Positions 37,164-54,963 of a stretch of DNA of 64,000 nucleotides are shown here, piece after piece. The stretch is from contig FN649742.1 in NCBI GenBank assembly GCA_000310025.1, forward strand, positions 218,241-282,240, given 5' to 3'. Each line of letters begins with the position of its first letter. Position 1 is the first letter of the stretch. The notes beneath the pieces were generated by a model. The model saw nothing but the letters and a program-made list of their open reading frames with translations, had not been told where the DNA came from and did not search any database. Position numbers and translations under genes: made by a program. Source of the stretch: Ectocarpus siliculosus (Eukaryota > Sar > Phaeophyceae > Ectocarpales > Ectocarpaceae).

Positions 37164-37936
37164 CGTGAGCAAGCGCGTGTGCTGGAGAGCACGTGCGATT
37201 TAGCTGCGGGTTGTGCAGACCCAGACCCAGCAAGCAGCAGAGAGAGTTTCTCCGGAGGGGGCGCCGTACCACGGCACGGTATGTGTTGTCAACGTAGATC
37301 ACATTCTGCGTACCCCCCAACCTAAATCTTTCGCTGACACGCTCTCCGGACAGAGATTCAAAGTAAGCCGTCGTCTTTGGTCAGAAGGCGAGAGTGCAAG
37401 GGTTGGACCTGTGGTAGTTTCGCTTTTAGGCGGCGATAGAACTTGACTGACAAAGGCCGACGCAGCGCGGAATGCGTGAGCGGGCATAAAATGGAAACCG
37501 GATAAAGTCTACATGTCATACCATGACATGGAACACATCCTATTATTGATCTCAACTTCATCCAGCTACATACAGTCCCACAGGCCGCCAGGTGTTCTTT
37601 CAACCCCGCGATCCAAACGAACAATGAACTAAGCACCACGTCGGTAGTCGGTAGTTTGATTGAGCATTGGAGCTTTGGCCGTTTCCACATAAACGCGTCT
37701 CTCGACACTCGAAACGTTGCTGGCCTCATCTTGCAAAATGCTGTCAACGGCGAAATCATTCACGCTAACCGCGAATGACTTAAAATCGGCAAACATTAAC
37801 GTCGCAGCACCCCTTTGACAGAGTGAGGGAGACTCGGCTACATCACCAACCCGCCATATGCAAGCACGCCCTGGTACGCAATCAACCAAACACATGGCAC
37901 GCGCGTTGCTTGAATATGGCCCCATGCAGCAATCAA
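37164..37936. promoter_or_regulatory. Spacer between CRT-like and aminotransferase genes
   Basis: This is 773 bp between the stop codon of the aminotransferase and the first codon of the CRT-like gene, both on the minus strand. It must hold the 3' end of one and the promoter and 5' untranslated region of the other. I see no clear TATA box or other recognisable element. Confidence 0.35.
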
Positions 37937-44038
<6,102 letters not shown>

Positions 44039-44331
44039 GATTGTGAGACGCCGAAGCCTGGAGCAGTGAATGGCTGCGATGGGGCACCACCAGCAACAAC
44101 CGCTGCTCGACCCAAGTGCCACCACAAAGCTCTCGCGCGCTTCCCTGTGCTCTTCTTGGCTTGCGAGAGCTCGCCGGCGTTGCGCGGCATCCCCGCCACA
44201 CGGAACAACGACAGGAGGCGTTCTGTAATTCGAAATTGCAGGTTACGCCGCATCCTACACGCTACTCGCTTACCCAAGCCTGGTTACAACACACATCCAC
44301 TCACCGGTCAACGGTAGAGGCGTCTTGCAGT
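44039..44331. promoter_or_regulatory. Candidate bidirectional promoter
   Basis: Only 293 bp separate the start codons of the minus-strand aminotransferase and the plus-strand RBM28-like gene. Both promoters and 5' untranslated regions must fit in it unless an untranslated first exon lies elsewhere. It is GC-rich in its centre (GAGAGCTCGCCGGCGTTGCG) with no obvious TATA box. Confidence 0.55.
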
Positions 44332-47300
44332 ATGGCTAAGGGAGGGAAAGGCGGCAGTGGCGGTGGTGTGGGAGGAGGCGGAAATGAAGGCTCAGGCCAG
44401 TCGAAGAAGCTGTGCCAAGTGTTTTTGAGGAACCTGCCATTGGCGATGCTGGAGCCCGTGAGTGGACAGGGATCGGTGGAATCCTTGATGTTTGGTGGAT
44501 AGAGAGGAGACGCACCAACAGCGGCGTTGACGAAATAACAGGAGTGTCTACATTCGAGCTTCTGCTTGTCGCCTAGATGTAGTACAGGAATTGTGCGTGG
44601 GGCGGCAATAGATAGGACTAGACTTTGCACAGCCGGAGTTGAACCGCAGGTACCAGCAGCAACAGACAACATCATGTTGGCTCCAGTAAGGGAACCATCA
44701 CGTGTCGACAGACCTGAGAGAGCTATGCGCTCCGTGGCCAGCACATGTGGTGTCAGGGTGTCATCGACCCCTCGAGTATCTTCAATATGCCCTTGGCCCT
44801 ATCTTCTCCTCTCGACCCTAGAACACTATTCTCCATAAGGCGGGGGGGCGGTGCGACCGCAAGTTGGATCCTTCGTATATGCGGTAGACGTCTCGCGTGC
44901 CGGTTGGGTGCAGAGTTCGTGTACACTACAGCAGTAGTACTGGTGTGGCTGCTCCAGCAGAGAGAAGATGTACCGGAGCACGCGTGGTATCAAGATTAAG
45001 TGTTTTGGCGCTATCCTTGTGTTGCATGACCGACAACCTCATCCTTTCATTCCACCAACAGGCAGCGCTGTATGTCCGTCACATCTGATCCCCCAACACC
45101 CTGGTTGCCGATTGCCGACACAGGACATCGAAACCATGCTCGCGGATTGCGGTCCGATCAAGCGCATCGACCTCATCAAGACCACGGATGCAGAAACTGG
45201 GGCAAAGCGTTCACGCGGCTTCGGCTTCGTAACGTTTGCCCTGGAGTCCGATGCAACTAAGGCTGTCAGCATCATCCACAGAAAGAGGTCGGTAATGAGT
45301 GAAAAACGAGAATGACTTTGTTGCGAAACACATCTACCCGAGTGTCTCCCACCACGCGGGTGTACCGATGCGATCGGTACGGCGTGAAGATAGGGCGTGA
45401 TTCCTAGAAAATGACCTCTGGCTTTGAAACACCGCAGAACTGCTAGCTCAGTCGAACGAAGCCTCAACGCTCGTAACTCTGACGGGCGAAGGATACCCAG
45501 CCCCACTTTCGCCCGTGATTTTTTCCTTCCCCGTCTCGTAACCCGTGTGGCGTCAACACCGCCCCGTGGCAAAATAACCAGGGTGATGGGGAGAGAGGTG
45601 TCGTGCGAGATTGCGCTCAAGAAGGGTGCCAAGCGGGAAGGCAACGGGCGAGAGCAGCAGCAGCAGCAGCAGCCAGGCGGAGACCAAGCCCCTGCACCGG
45701 GAGCACCTGCAGACAGCAGCGGTGCCGGCAGGGCGGCGGGCGGCGGGGAGGTGGTTGCGAGCACCTACGGTGGGGGGAGTTCAGCGGGAGGGAAATCGCC
45801 GGCGCCCGCTCGAAGCGAAATGCCGCCGGCGGTGGCCTCCGACAAGCAGGCGGTGTCTGCCGCCAAGGAGAGTGTTGCGGGGAAGGCTGGAGACGGGGGT
45901 GAATCCAAGGCTAGCGGGAGGGCTGTACAGCTCGCGGCCGCGATAGCGGCGGCAGAGGCAACGGGCCTGGGCAAGAAGGAGGCAAGGAAATTGGCGAGGA
46001 AATCCATGAAAAAAGAGCTCAAGAAGAAGGCGAAGGAGCGAGCAAAGAACAAAAAGGGAGAGCAAGCCAAACTGGACGCTGCTGCTGCTGCTGCCGCTGC
46101 TGAAGCGGCACCCCCGGCTGCGGAGGAAGAGGATGGGGATGGCGATGCCGGGGGGGAAGAAAGCAAGGACGAGGAGCCTGTGGACCCGAAGGCCGCAAAG
46201 CTTCTTGGTGATGCCAAGACGGTGCTTGTTTTCGGCGTCGCGGAAGACCTGACGGCGAAGCAGCTGCAGAAGCGCCTCAAGAAGGTGAGGGAGGGGAACC
46301 GAACAGGAGGGGCGCGAAACGTTGAAGGCGTTAGCAAGGAGTGGAGTAATTTCGTGTTGGTGGCATGCTGAGCAGGAAGAGGGATTCACAACTGGATGGG
46401 AACCTGCCAGCGTGTGCTATGCTGTAGCTACGGATGCTGTGAGTGAACCTTGAGGTTTTGGTGACGTTCTTGTGCGCGGTACAATAACTACTCTCGCACA
46501 ATTCCACGACACTCCGTCGCTACAATCCGCGTGCAATGTCCACTGTCGCACACGCCCGTGCGAATGCCCTTTCGGCCGGCTACATGACCCCTAATTCATC
46601 CATTTGCCTCGCGTTCATATCTCCCTGTATGGTTTCCCCTTTTCTCCAGTACGCCACTCTGACCGCCTGCACTGTTGAGGAGAACGAACGCGGGTACTTT
46701 CCGACGGGCAGGATTGCCCGCGTGGTGTGCTGCGGCAAGGAGGGGACGAGGAAGATCATCACCGGCATTGACGGCCACACCGTGCACGGCCAGACGCTCA
46801 GGGCGAGGAGGCTTATGGAGGTCGTGCCGGGACACGGTGAGTTTTTTGCCTCGTTCTGGTCCGAATCGGGATTGATAAGGGAGGAGACTTGCGGCCGTTG
46901 TGGTGCTCTCTGGAATTGGGCCCTTGAGCTGCGATTTGCCCCCTTGTATTCCTCTTGTAGCGAGTGTTATGCACAGGCGGTATTGTCCCTCGTGAATCAC
47001 GACCAAAACCGTTTGTAATGTGGGATATGGCGGTTCGTCTAAATAGACGAGAAGCTAGGCGCGGGCGTGACAATCGATGTAGGGTTGTTTTCACCTGCCG
47101 CGTTTGACGTTATTTCCCCGCATATGTATTCAATTGCAACCTCCCCTTTTCGAACCAGATGTGCGACTGCAGAAGCAGCAGCGCCTGATCGTTCGTAACC
47201 TCAACTTTCACGCTAAGGAGGAGGACCTCGCCGAAGCCTTTTCGGAGTTCGGGCCGTTGTCGGAGGTGAGTGAAAATGCGGCTAGCACCCGGTAGTAGCC

Positions 47301-50300
47301 GAGGTCCCCAGATACAGTCTGGTGAGAGGAAAACGACATCCGACAAGACGGTGTAGTGGAGCTCCGCACCTCTCCACCCAGGTTTAGTGGCGTACGGTCG
47401 CTGTTGCAGCAAACAAAGGTAGACGGTATGAATGCTTGTTTCAATGCTGGCAGGCCCCGGCACCGAAAAACCCTATCCTCGTCTTTGAACTCTCCCTCCT
47501 GCCTAGCAGACACGCAGCTGCTGCTGTCTACCTACATCCTGTCGTCGGTACAAGCACTTTTACAGTAGACGTGCTCGCGTTGCACCCTCTGTTTGGTCCA
47601 GGTGCACATCCCGACGGTGAAGGTCACGTCTCGAAGGAGGGTCAAGGGCACGGACGAGCAGGAATCGGTCACGGAGAACAGGAGCCGCGGTTTCGGGTTC
47701 GTGCAGTTTCTGTGCCCCAAGGATGCCGCCCGCGTCGTCAAGGTCAGAGGCACCTTCAGTGACTTCCATATGCTTGTGTCATCTGGTCAGTACTGAGGGT
47801 TTTGTAGACCCCTAGATCCGTGTTTCGAGCCGAGACTGGCGAACGATAAGTTGCGGTTTCGTAGGCCGACGGTTGGCTAGCAGCGTTTGAGTACCTCCCG
47901 CCGATCACCTCCGATGTTTCAGTTCGCTAGACGGGCCCGCTTGCCCTACCACGCCAGAATGCTTTTGTTGTGCGGTCGGCATGTGCATCACATCGGCAAG
48001 AGTGTTCACGCGGTGTCTTCAGCGGCGGGCTCGCTTCCTCTCACATGGGACATCCACCGATCTCGCTAACCTCGTCCACAACTTCAATCAACACGTTCAA
48101 TGGTGTGGTACAATTAGGACCACGGTGTCCTCAAGATAAAAGGTCGCGACGCAGCGGTGGACTACTCCATCACCAAGGAAAAGTACAGCGCTCTCAACCT
48201 TGGAGCGCCAAGCACTCCCGCCGCGGCAGGCAGTGACGACGACGACAACGACAACGAAGATCAGGGGGAGCGTGGTGACGGGATGGATGTCGACTCAGAA
48301 GAAGACGAGGAGGAGGAGGAGGAAGGCGGCGCCGCCGGAGACTCAGATGATGACGAAAGCGAGGGTGAGGAGGACGGAGAAGAGGAACCGAAGGAAGGGG
48401 GCCCCGATGCTGGGGCCGGGGTGGAGCGTGCGGTGGAGCGGAAGCAGCAGCGGGCCCCGGATGTCAACCACGGGTGCACGATCTTCGTGCGGAACGTGGC
48501 CTTTGACTCCAGCCAGGAGGAGGTGAAGGAGAGGTTCAGCGAGTTCGGAGACGTGCGTTTGGCGCTTCTGGTCAAGGACCGCGCCACGGGGATGCCTCGC
48601 GGGACCGCTTTCGTGAAGGTGTGTGGAGGAGGGCGCCGTGGTTTGGTGTTCTTGGTGCGAGGGTATAGGGCGAGGCCGGGGGCCCTATAGCTGTATACTG
48701 TACAGTGTCGTCTTGACGTCAGTCACACCATGCGTGCTTTGTGGTGTTTCGTTTCAATCCAAGCAATGTCTTCCGGCTGCGCTTGTTTTCTGCTTGCTGA
48801 ATGGTGGCTCGACCGTTTCAGAAGTTGGTTCTTGTCCTCGCCCGTCACAATGTTCTGTTCTGTTATTTTCTGCTTGTCGAACGCGCTACGAACAGCGGCC
48901 TCCTCAACGGTCCCAACCACCCATTCATAGCGGTTGGCTGTAATGTTTGTTATCTTTTAGCTCTGTCTCGAGAGCTCTGTCGAGAAGTCGCTTGACCTTG
49001 CACGTACTGATACGCCAACTCACCCCCGTTATTCCAGCGACTACGCTCCGTTTTTTTTTTTTTACTCCGGTTCCTTGGGTTAACGGAACGTTGTTGTGTG
49101 CGTCTAAATCTCTTTTTGACCCAACTACAGTATTCGAAGAGGGACGATGCTGATCGTTGCCTGGCGGCCGCAATTGGCGCCACCGACCCGGCCCATGCTC
49201 GCGACTCTGGAGGATCGTGCATCTACCTCGGAAGCCGCGCGTTACACGTTACTCGTGCCGTGGATAGAGAGGAGGTGAGAGAGGCACAGCAGCAGCATTA
49301 CCGCACCGTAGAGGTTTGTGTCACAGGTAATATCCTAGAGCGGACCTTGTTTCCCCGAAGGAACACCGTTTTCGATTATGGAGTCGACCATGCCCGGAAA
49401 CGTTGCTGTGGAAAACTGATGCATGCTGTGCATTGTATGTGCACCGGACTTGTCGCTGTGCAGAAGTACCTGGTGTAGAAGGAAGAAGACCTTGCTCGAT
49501 ACGATCATCTTGCATACAGCATACAGCATACAGTATTGTAGTGTATGTCCCTTCGTTGTATTGTAGCATCATTGAGGGTGAGGGTGGTAGCATATGACTG
49601 AGAGGAGCAGAGACGCCTTTCGTAGACATATATGCCCTGCACGTTCAGAGCGCCCGCCGCGTGTCGGTGGCGTTTCCATCAACAGGAGGCAAAACTGACG
49701 TTTCTTTGTCTCGAAAGGAATACGCGGACGACGGCTAAACGAAAAGACAACCAGTAACCACCTTCCTGTTGTATCTTTGCCCCCGCCCGCCCCTCCCTCC
49801 TAGGCCGGGCGCCTGACAGTCGGCGCCCAGAAGCGTGTGGGGCACAAGGACAAGCGCAACCTGTACCTGGCCGACGAAGGTCTTGTCCTGGAGGACAGCG
49901 GCGCCGCGGAGGGTGCTGCCAAGTCCGACATGGAGAAGCGAGTGTTAGCCCGTAAGGACAAGAAGAGCAAGCTCAAGAACCCTATCTTCTTCGTCAGCCC
50001 GACGCGGCTGAGCGTGCGCAATATCGGGCGGCATGTAACGGACGGCAAGCTGAAGAGCATGGCGGCAGCGGCGGCGAGGGCGGGGATCCAAGCAGGCCGC
50101 GCTAACCCTCAGGACGTGCGCCTCTACCTTGAAGCTCAGGTGTGGACCCCCCCCTCCCTTTTGTTTGTCTGCGTTCGTGGAATTAGGCTTTGTGGTTGTA
50201 CATGCAGTGTGATTGGAGTGTTCAGCTACCAGCGACACTTCGCTCAACGAGATCGAACAGCGAACGGTCAATGACCTTGAAGTGGCGACAGAAACTTTCA

Positions 50301-53300
50301 CGATCGAAGAGGCAGCAGTCTTGAGAAGTATGAACAGTGGGGTGCAGCGAGGCTCTCTCCCGTATGACCGAATGCAGTCTACTTGGCCGGTCAAATCCCT
50401 CGGACAACACGGCCTGCCTGATACAAGGGCCGCTGCTGCAGTACTTGGTAAAATACCGCTGGAAGTGCTGTCCGGTTGTCCGGAGGGTTAATCGGTGGAA
50501 ACTCAGTGGTGTAGACGGCATAATATTTTGTGGGAAGCACTTGTTGTCCGAAAAACAAGAACAAGTACATGGCCAGGGCACCGCCACTGATGTGACCCTC
50601 CCTTTAATATTGTATTTTGTGCTGGCAGGGCGAAGAATTCGCCGCCATCACCCCGAAGCGGTTGCAGATTCCAGCTGTAACTGGCAACTCCGTGGTGAAG
50701 GCCAAGATCATCCGGGACATGGACAAGAAGCCCAGCACGGACGTGAGAGCGAGATCCTGCTCATTTTATATCAAGTGCTTTCGTTGCACGAGCTTTTTGC
50801 GGAATCCTATTGAACCATGCCACCTCCGTAGAACTTCGTGCATTGTTTTAGTGCTGCTGCAGCGGTGTTGGAGAGACCTTGTTGAAACGGTCGTTGTATG
50901 CCTTTTGCGTTTCGGTTGCTGCGTTTTCAGGTGGTTGGAGAGAAGCGGGCGCGGGCCATGCGTCAAAACCCTTCCCGGTGTCGATGTTTGTATGCATATG
51001 CATACCATGTCTCGAGTGCAAACGGTGGCATGCCCGCCTGGTCGCCGCTACCGCCGTGAAGAAAATGCGTTTGTCGTCCGAGTATCCTTACACTCCACCG
51101 GCCGACGCTCACTGTTGCTGTTGGTGCCGAGTGCCCCCCGCACCCCCCCTCGGCCCCCGATCCCCTCGACGACAACACGCCTTTTTGTATCGCCATTGTG
51201 TGGCTCACAGGACCCTTCGGAGCTCCACCCCAGCAAGGGCTACGGCTTCGTGGAGTTTTCTCACCACGGCCAGGCTTTGGCTGCGCTCCGTCAGATGAAC
51301 AACAACCCGGCCTATTCCGGGCAGGCCAAGTCCGACGGGGCGGCGAAGGGGGAAAGCTCCAGGCTCATCGTCGAGTTCAGCGTCGAGAACCATGCTAAGC
51401 TCAAGCTTCAGCAGGTATGTATGTACGTATGTCGTTGGCTTTCATCGCCGGAATAGAGATCCGTGGCGACGAGCGACCGCGTCTCTGTCGTGTTTTTGTG
51501 TCGAGCCTGTCGTTTTGTTGTGGTTCCTCGACTTGGAGTTGGCGTTACGTGCGCTTGACGTGCGTAAAGTAAGGAATCTCGCTTGACGTGAAAACATCTG
51601 TTTTCCACCCTCAGTATTTAGTTGCATCCAATCGAGTCCGAGTTGACAAATGTGCCATGCACAGCAAGATCGAGACGAGGACAGCATGAGGATGGTCCAT
51701 TTAGATTCAGAAATCACGTATGATATTTCTCTTTTCCTTACGGTAGTCCTTTCGATACACTCCCGGGGGCTCCGTGGAATCATACGGCCCTTGCTTGGGA
51801 TGACCGGTGTCGTTGTCCACATCACCAGGGCCGCAAGGAGGCTTTCGAGCAGCGTAAGCGAGAGCTCAAGGCGCTGGGACTCGGGCAGGACGGGCGTCCA
51901 TTGAAGAAGGAAGACGAGAACAAGGAGATGAAGAGTCGTGGAAAGGTATGGGTGTGTCTTCCTTTCGTGCTCTTGCGGCGCACCGTTGTTGTCGTGCTGG
52001 GCCCGTCTTGGGGCTGACTCATAGACTATGCTTCTTCGTTGATTTCCCTCTCGTGTCTTGGGGTATTCTACGTATCATAGACACGGACAGCGAGACATGA
52101 GACAAAGACTATGTTGTAGATAAACCCAGTGGCGGCACATACGAGAGGAGCGAAGTGATCCATGAATCATCTCACCTGCTGCCTAACATTGTGGCATGCA
52201 AACGTCTTGTTTAGGCACACGCCAGGCCTGGTCGTATCCACCCTCAAGCACGCAGCATGTTGTGTACCCCAAGCTCCGTAAGTCGTACCAGTGCATTGCA
52301 TGCGTGCATTGTATATTTCGAGTCGACTTGCTTGCCGCCTGTCCTATCATGTTGTATTCCGATTTTGTTGTTCTCTTATCCTCTTCTTGTTACGTTCAGA
52401 TTCAACGCGAGAAGAAGAAGCAACAACAGCAGCAGCAGCAGGCAGAATCAGGCGAGGTCCCCGATGGTCAAGCCTCTACAGCAAACACCGGCAGCGCGGC
52501 ACCGAGCTCCAAGAAGAAGCGAAAAAAGCCGGGCGCAAAGGCAACCCCTGAGGAGGACGGGGGCGGGGGCGACGCAGTGGTGGACGCAGGGGACGCCGAA
52601 ACTGACGGTTTGGTGGGGGGGCGGGGGACGGAAGGAGAGGACAGACCGAAGCGCAAGAAGAAGAAAAAGAAGGTGCGCCGGCTTTCTCCACGAAGTCCCA
52701 GTCAGTACTGTGGACCGTTCGTGAAAACTTGGCGTAAAATGTTTAGTCGTGGGGGGAGGGACGGTCCTTTTCCGTTCGGAGGGGTGTTCCATCACGTTCC
52801 GAGGGCTGTACTCTGTGCGGCCGACGTGCCACCACGAGAGTAGACATGATTGCGGACTCATGGTTCGGTCTGATGGTCCGCGTCAGGTACGGCGTGAGCG
52901 ATAGGCAGCAGCGATAGGCAGCGATAGACCCCAACGGACGCGAAACCTGGCATCCGGGATCCACTCCTTCCTCAGGCATTGCTCTGCGTGTTCGTGCATT
53001 GCACAGCCACGGCTGTAACTGTCGCAGTTTCCAGCAGCATCATGGAAGTGTCTAGCGTGCTGTCAAGCGTATTTGGTGTAGAAGCGGAAATCGTTGTTTG
53101 CGCTCTTGGTAGGATAGACTACGGCATCGACGAGTTCGACAAAAACGTAACATCTGTCAGTCTGCTAGTACTGGTTGGTGTATAGCAGTATGTGCCCCAT
53201 TCGGCATTGCGCGCACAGCATCGCCCGACTCAACTCACGTGCATCCAGCGTCATGTTGTACATACCCCGCACCTCTACATAGTATGAGTGTGCCGACCAA

Positions 53301-53598
53301 AAAAACACAACACACCTAATATTGCGTTCTACATGACCACCCCACTTGTTACCCATCGTGCAAAAATTAGACGAGCCCATACGAACGCATGGACCAACAA
53401 GAGCGCGCCTACCAAAAGCTGGAGAAGGCCTACACGGCCAAGACGGAGGTCGCGGCGGCGGCGGCAACGGCGGGGGCGAAGAGCAAGGGGCAGGGCAAGG
53501 GCAAGCGTGGGGCGGAGGCGGTCGTGGAGGGGGGAGGGGGGGCGGTGGAGGGAGATGGAGCCCGAAGGAAGGGGAAATCAGGACGCTGGTTTGATTGA
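44332..53598 (+). CDS. RBM28: RBM28/Nop4-type nucleolar RNA-binding protein (14 exons)
   Basis: Family members bind pre-rRNA and are needed for 60S ribosomal subunit assembly in the nucleolus. Exons: 44332-44457, 45124-45287, 45582-46284, 46650-46836, 47159-47265, 47602-47742, 48118-48618, 49131-49274, 49804-50139, 50629-50742, 51211-51414, 51829-51945, 52400-52672, 53371-53598, giving 1114 residues with every junction in phase. RRM1 (about 29-105) has VFLRNLP and SRGFGFVTF. A long Ala/Lys/Glu linker follows, then a divergent RRM-like fold (about 308-390, TVLVFGVAEDLTAKQL). RRM2 is at about 400-495 (RLIVRNLNF, SRGFGFVQF). An acidic Asp/Glu tract precedes RRM3 (about 594-690, TIFVRNVAFDSS). 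RKNLYLA-like KRNLYLADEGL and RRM4 (about 750-900, KGYGFVEF, ALRQMNNNPAYSG, RLIVEF) match RBM28 order closely. The C-terminus is lysine-rich and ends SGRWFD. Several CAG/GCN runs encode Gln and Ala tracts. Confidence 0.92.
45656..45672 (+). repeat. CAG repeat within coding exon 3 of the RBM28-like gene
   Basis: Six CAG codons encode a glutamine run in the linker after RRM1. A GCT/GCC alanine run (about 46076-46105) lies further along the same exon, and another CAA/CAG glutamine run is in exon 13 near 52421-52441. Length variation here would change protein length without shifting frame. Confidence 0.8.
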
Positions 53599-54963
53599 AT
53601 GTTGATAGAGAACAACGTGCAGTGGTTCGTTGTTTTCGTAATAGGACGACATTTCATTACCGTCTGCCGTGTTGGCTCGACCGTTTGTTCTGCCGAGCCC
53701 AGATTGTCTGGCGTTGGGTACGGGGGGGGGAGGATAGCTGTTCTTCTGTGTAACGCCAAAAAGTGCAGCAGACCTTCCCGTTGGGCCTTGTCGCTCCCTA
53801 GGCGAACGGAGGTCCTTGATTTTCCAAACGCGCCGAATTATCCATTTTTTGCGAGATCTGGTGGCTCAAAGGCCATCGTGTCGGGGGCGCGTTGAGTGCC
53901 GGGCAAAGGCGAGCGAGCGTCCCGAACGGCTGCATGTCATGTCCAACACCCGCGCTTGCTCGTTGCTCAGAATAGGCGTGCTCTCCGTCAGGTGCGTCGT
54001 CTATTAGAGGGCATTGTAGTAAAAAAAGAACCCTTTTATGCAAATGAAAGCAATCTTCGTCTTTTCGGCATGCGATAGTTTCGAGCTTGCGGTGGTGGAG
54101 CATGTCATGTCATGACAGCAGTGGCTCAATAAGGGACGAAACCGAAAAAAGGCTGAGTGAGACAGACAATGATTCCAACACTGTAAAATATGTCACTCGA
54201 CGTACACCTCGATTGTTCCATCTATCAAGCCACGATTGTTCTATCTATCAAGCCACGAATGAGCAGTCATGTAGTGCATTCACGAGCATGCCGAAGCACC
54301 ATCAAGGCTAGACCTGTCATGAAGATCGATCACCTGCCCGATTGAGGTGATGACAAAGATGACACGAAAGTTGTAAAACCTTGGTCTACACTGGTTGCAT
54401 GAAGCATAAGTATACCCGTCGGGAGGACGGCAAAATTCTGCCTATGTGACCCAGGAACTTGGTCTACGTCTAAAACTAGGGTTCACGGACACTCCGAATT
54501 TCGAGATAAACCCAGCACAGTTGGGAAAGAAAACTCTACAAAACCGCTCAAACCGTGTCTCCCAGTAGGTTACCGCCCCGGATTTTCGACGCGATCTCGA
54601 TTGGCCACCGCACACCCTCACAAACAGATCTCCGCCTTCGTATCCGAGACCCGGCTTCTAACTCTAACCATCAACCTTGCCACCAACGAAACATGCACAA
54701 ACACGTCAGTCAACCGGGCCTTACAACCGTACCCACAGCCTTATCAACTCCTTCGCGAGACAAAATCAGTGCCTCTTGTCTTGCCAGCCACTTCAATTGG
54801 GTCCTCCACGTTCCTGCCTGGTTACAATCTATTCCCTCTTTGCCAACCATGTTTCTTGAAAGTGGCATGGCGCGGTCGCGTCGAGGCAGAGGGAACCAGG
54901 ACAGGACTGGCATCAATGAATCGAGAAAAAAAAACGACTATTGGTGCAGTACACCAACTAGCG
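53599..54963. other. Spacer between convergent RBM28-like and MCU genes
   Basis: No supported gene. The region must contain the 3' untranslated regions of the two convergent genes. A tandem pair of CTATCAAGCCACGA-type units with TTGTTC lies at about 54214-54258. Open frames near 54555-55083 on the plus strand overlap the uniporter's last exon in antisense and have no recognisable motif. Confidence 0.4.

Noticed and set aside
45603-46389. Long open frames overlapping RBM28 exon 3 in other frames and on the minus strand
   Set aside because: They are shadows of a GC-rich, codon-biased exon. The plus-strand frame has phase-consistent splice sites and RRM motifs, the others do not.
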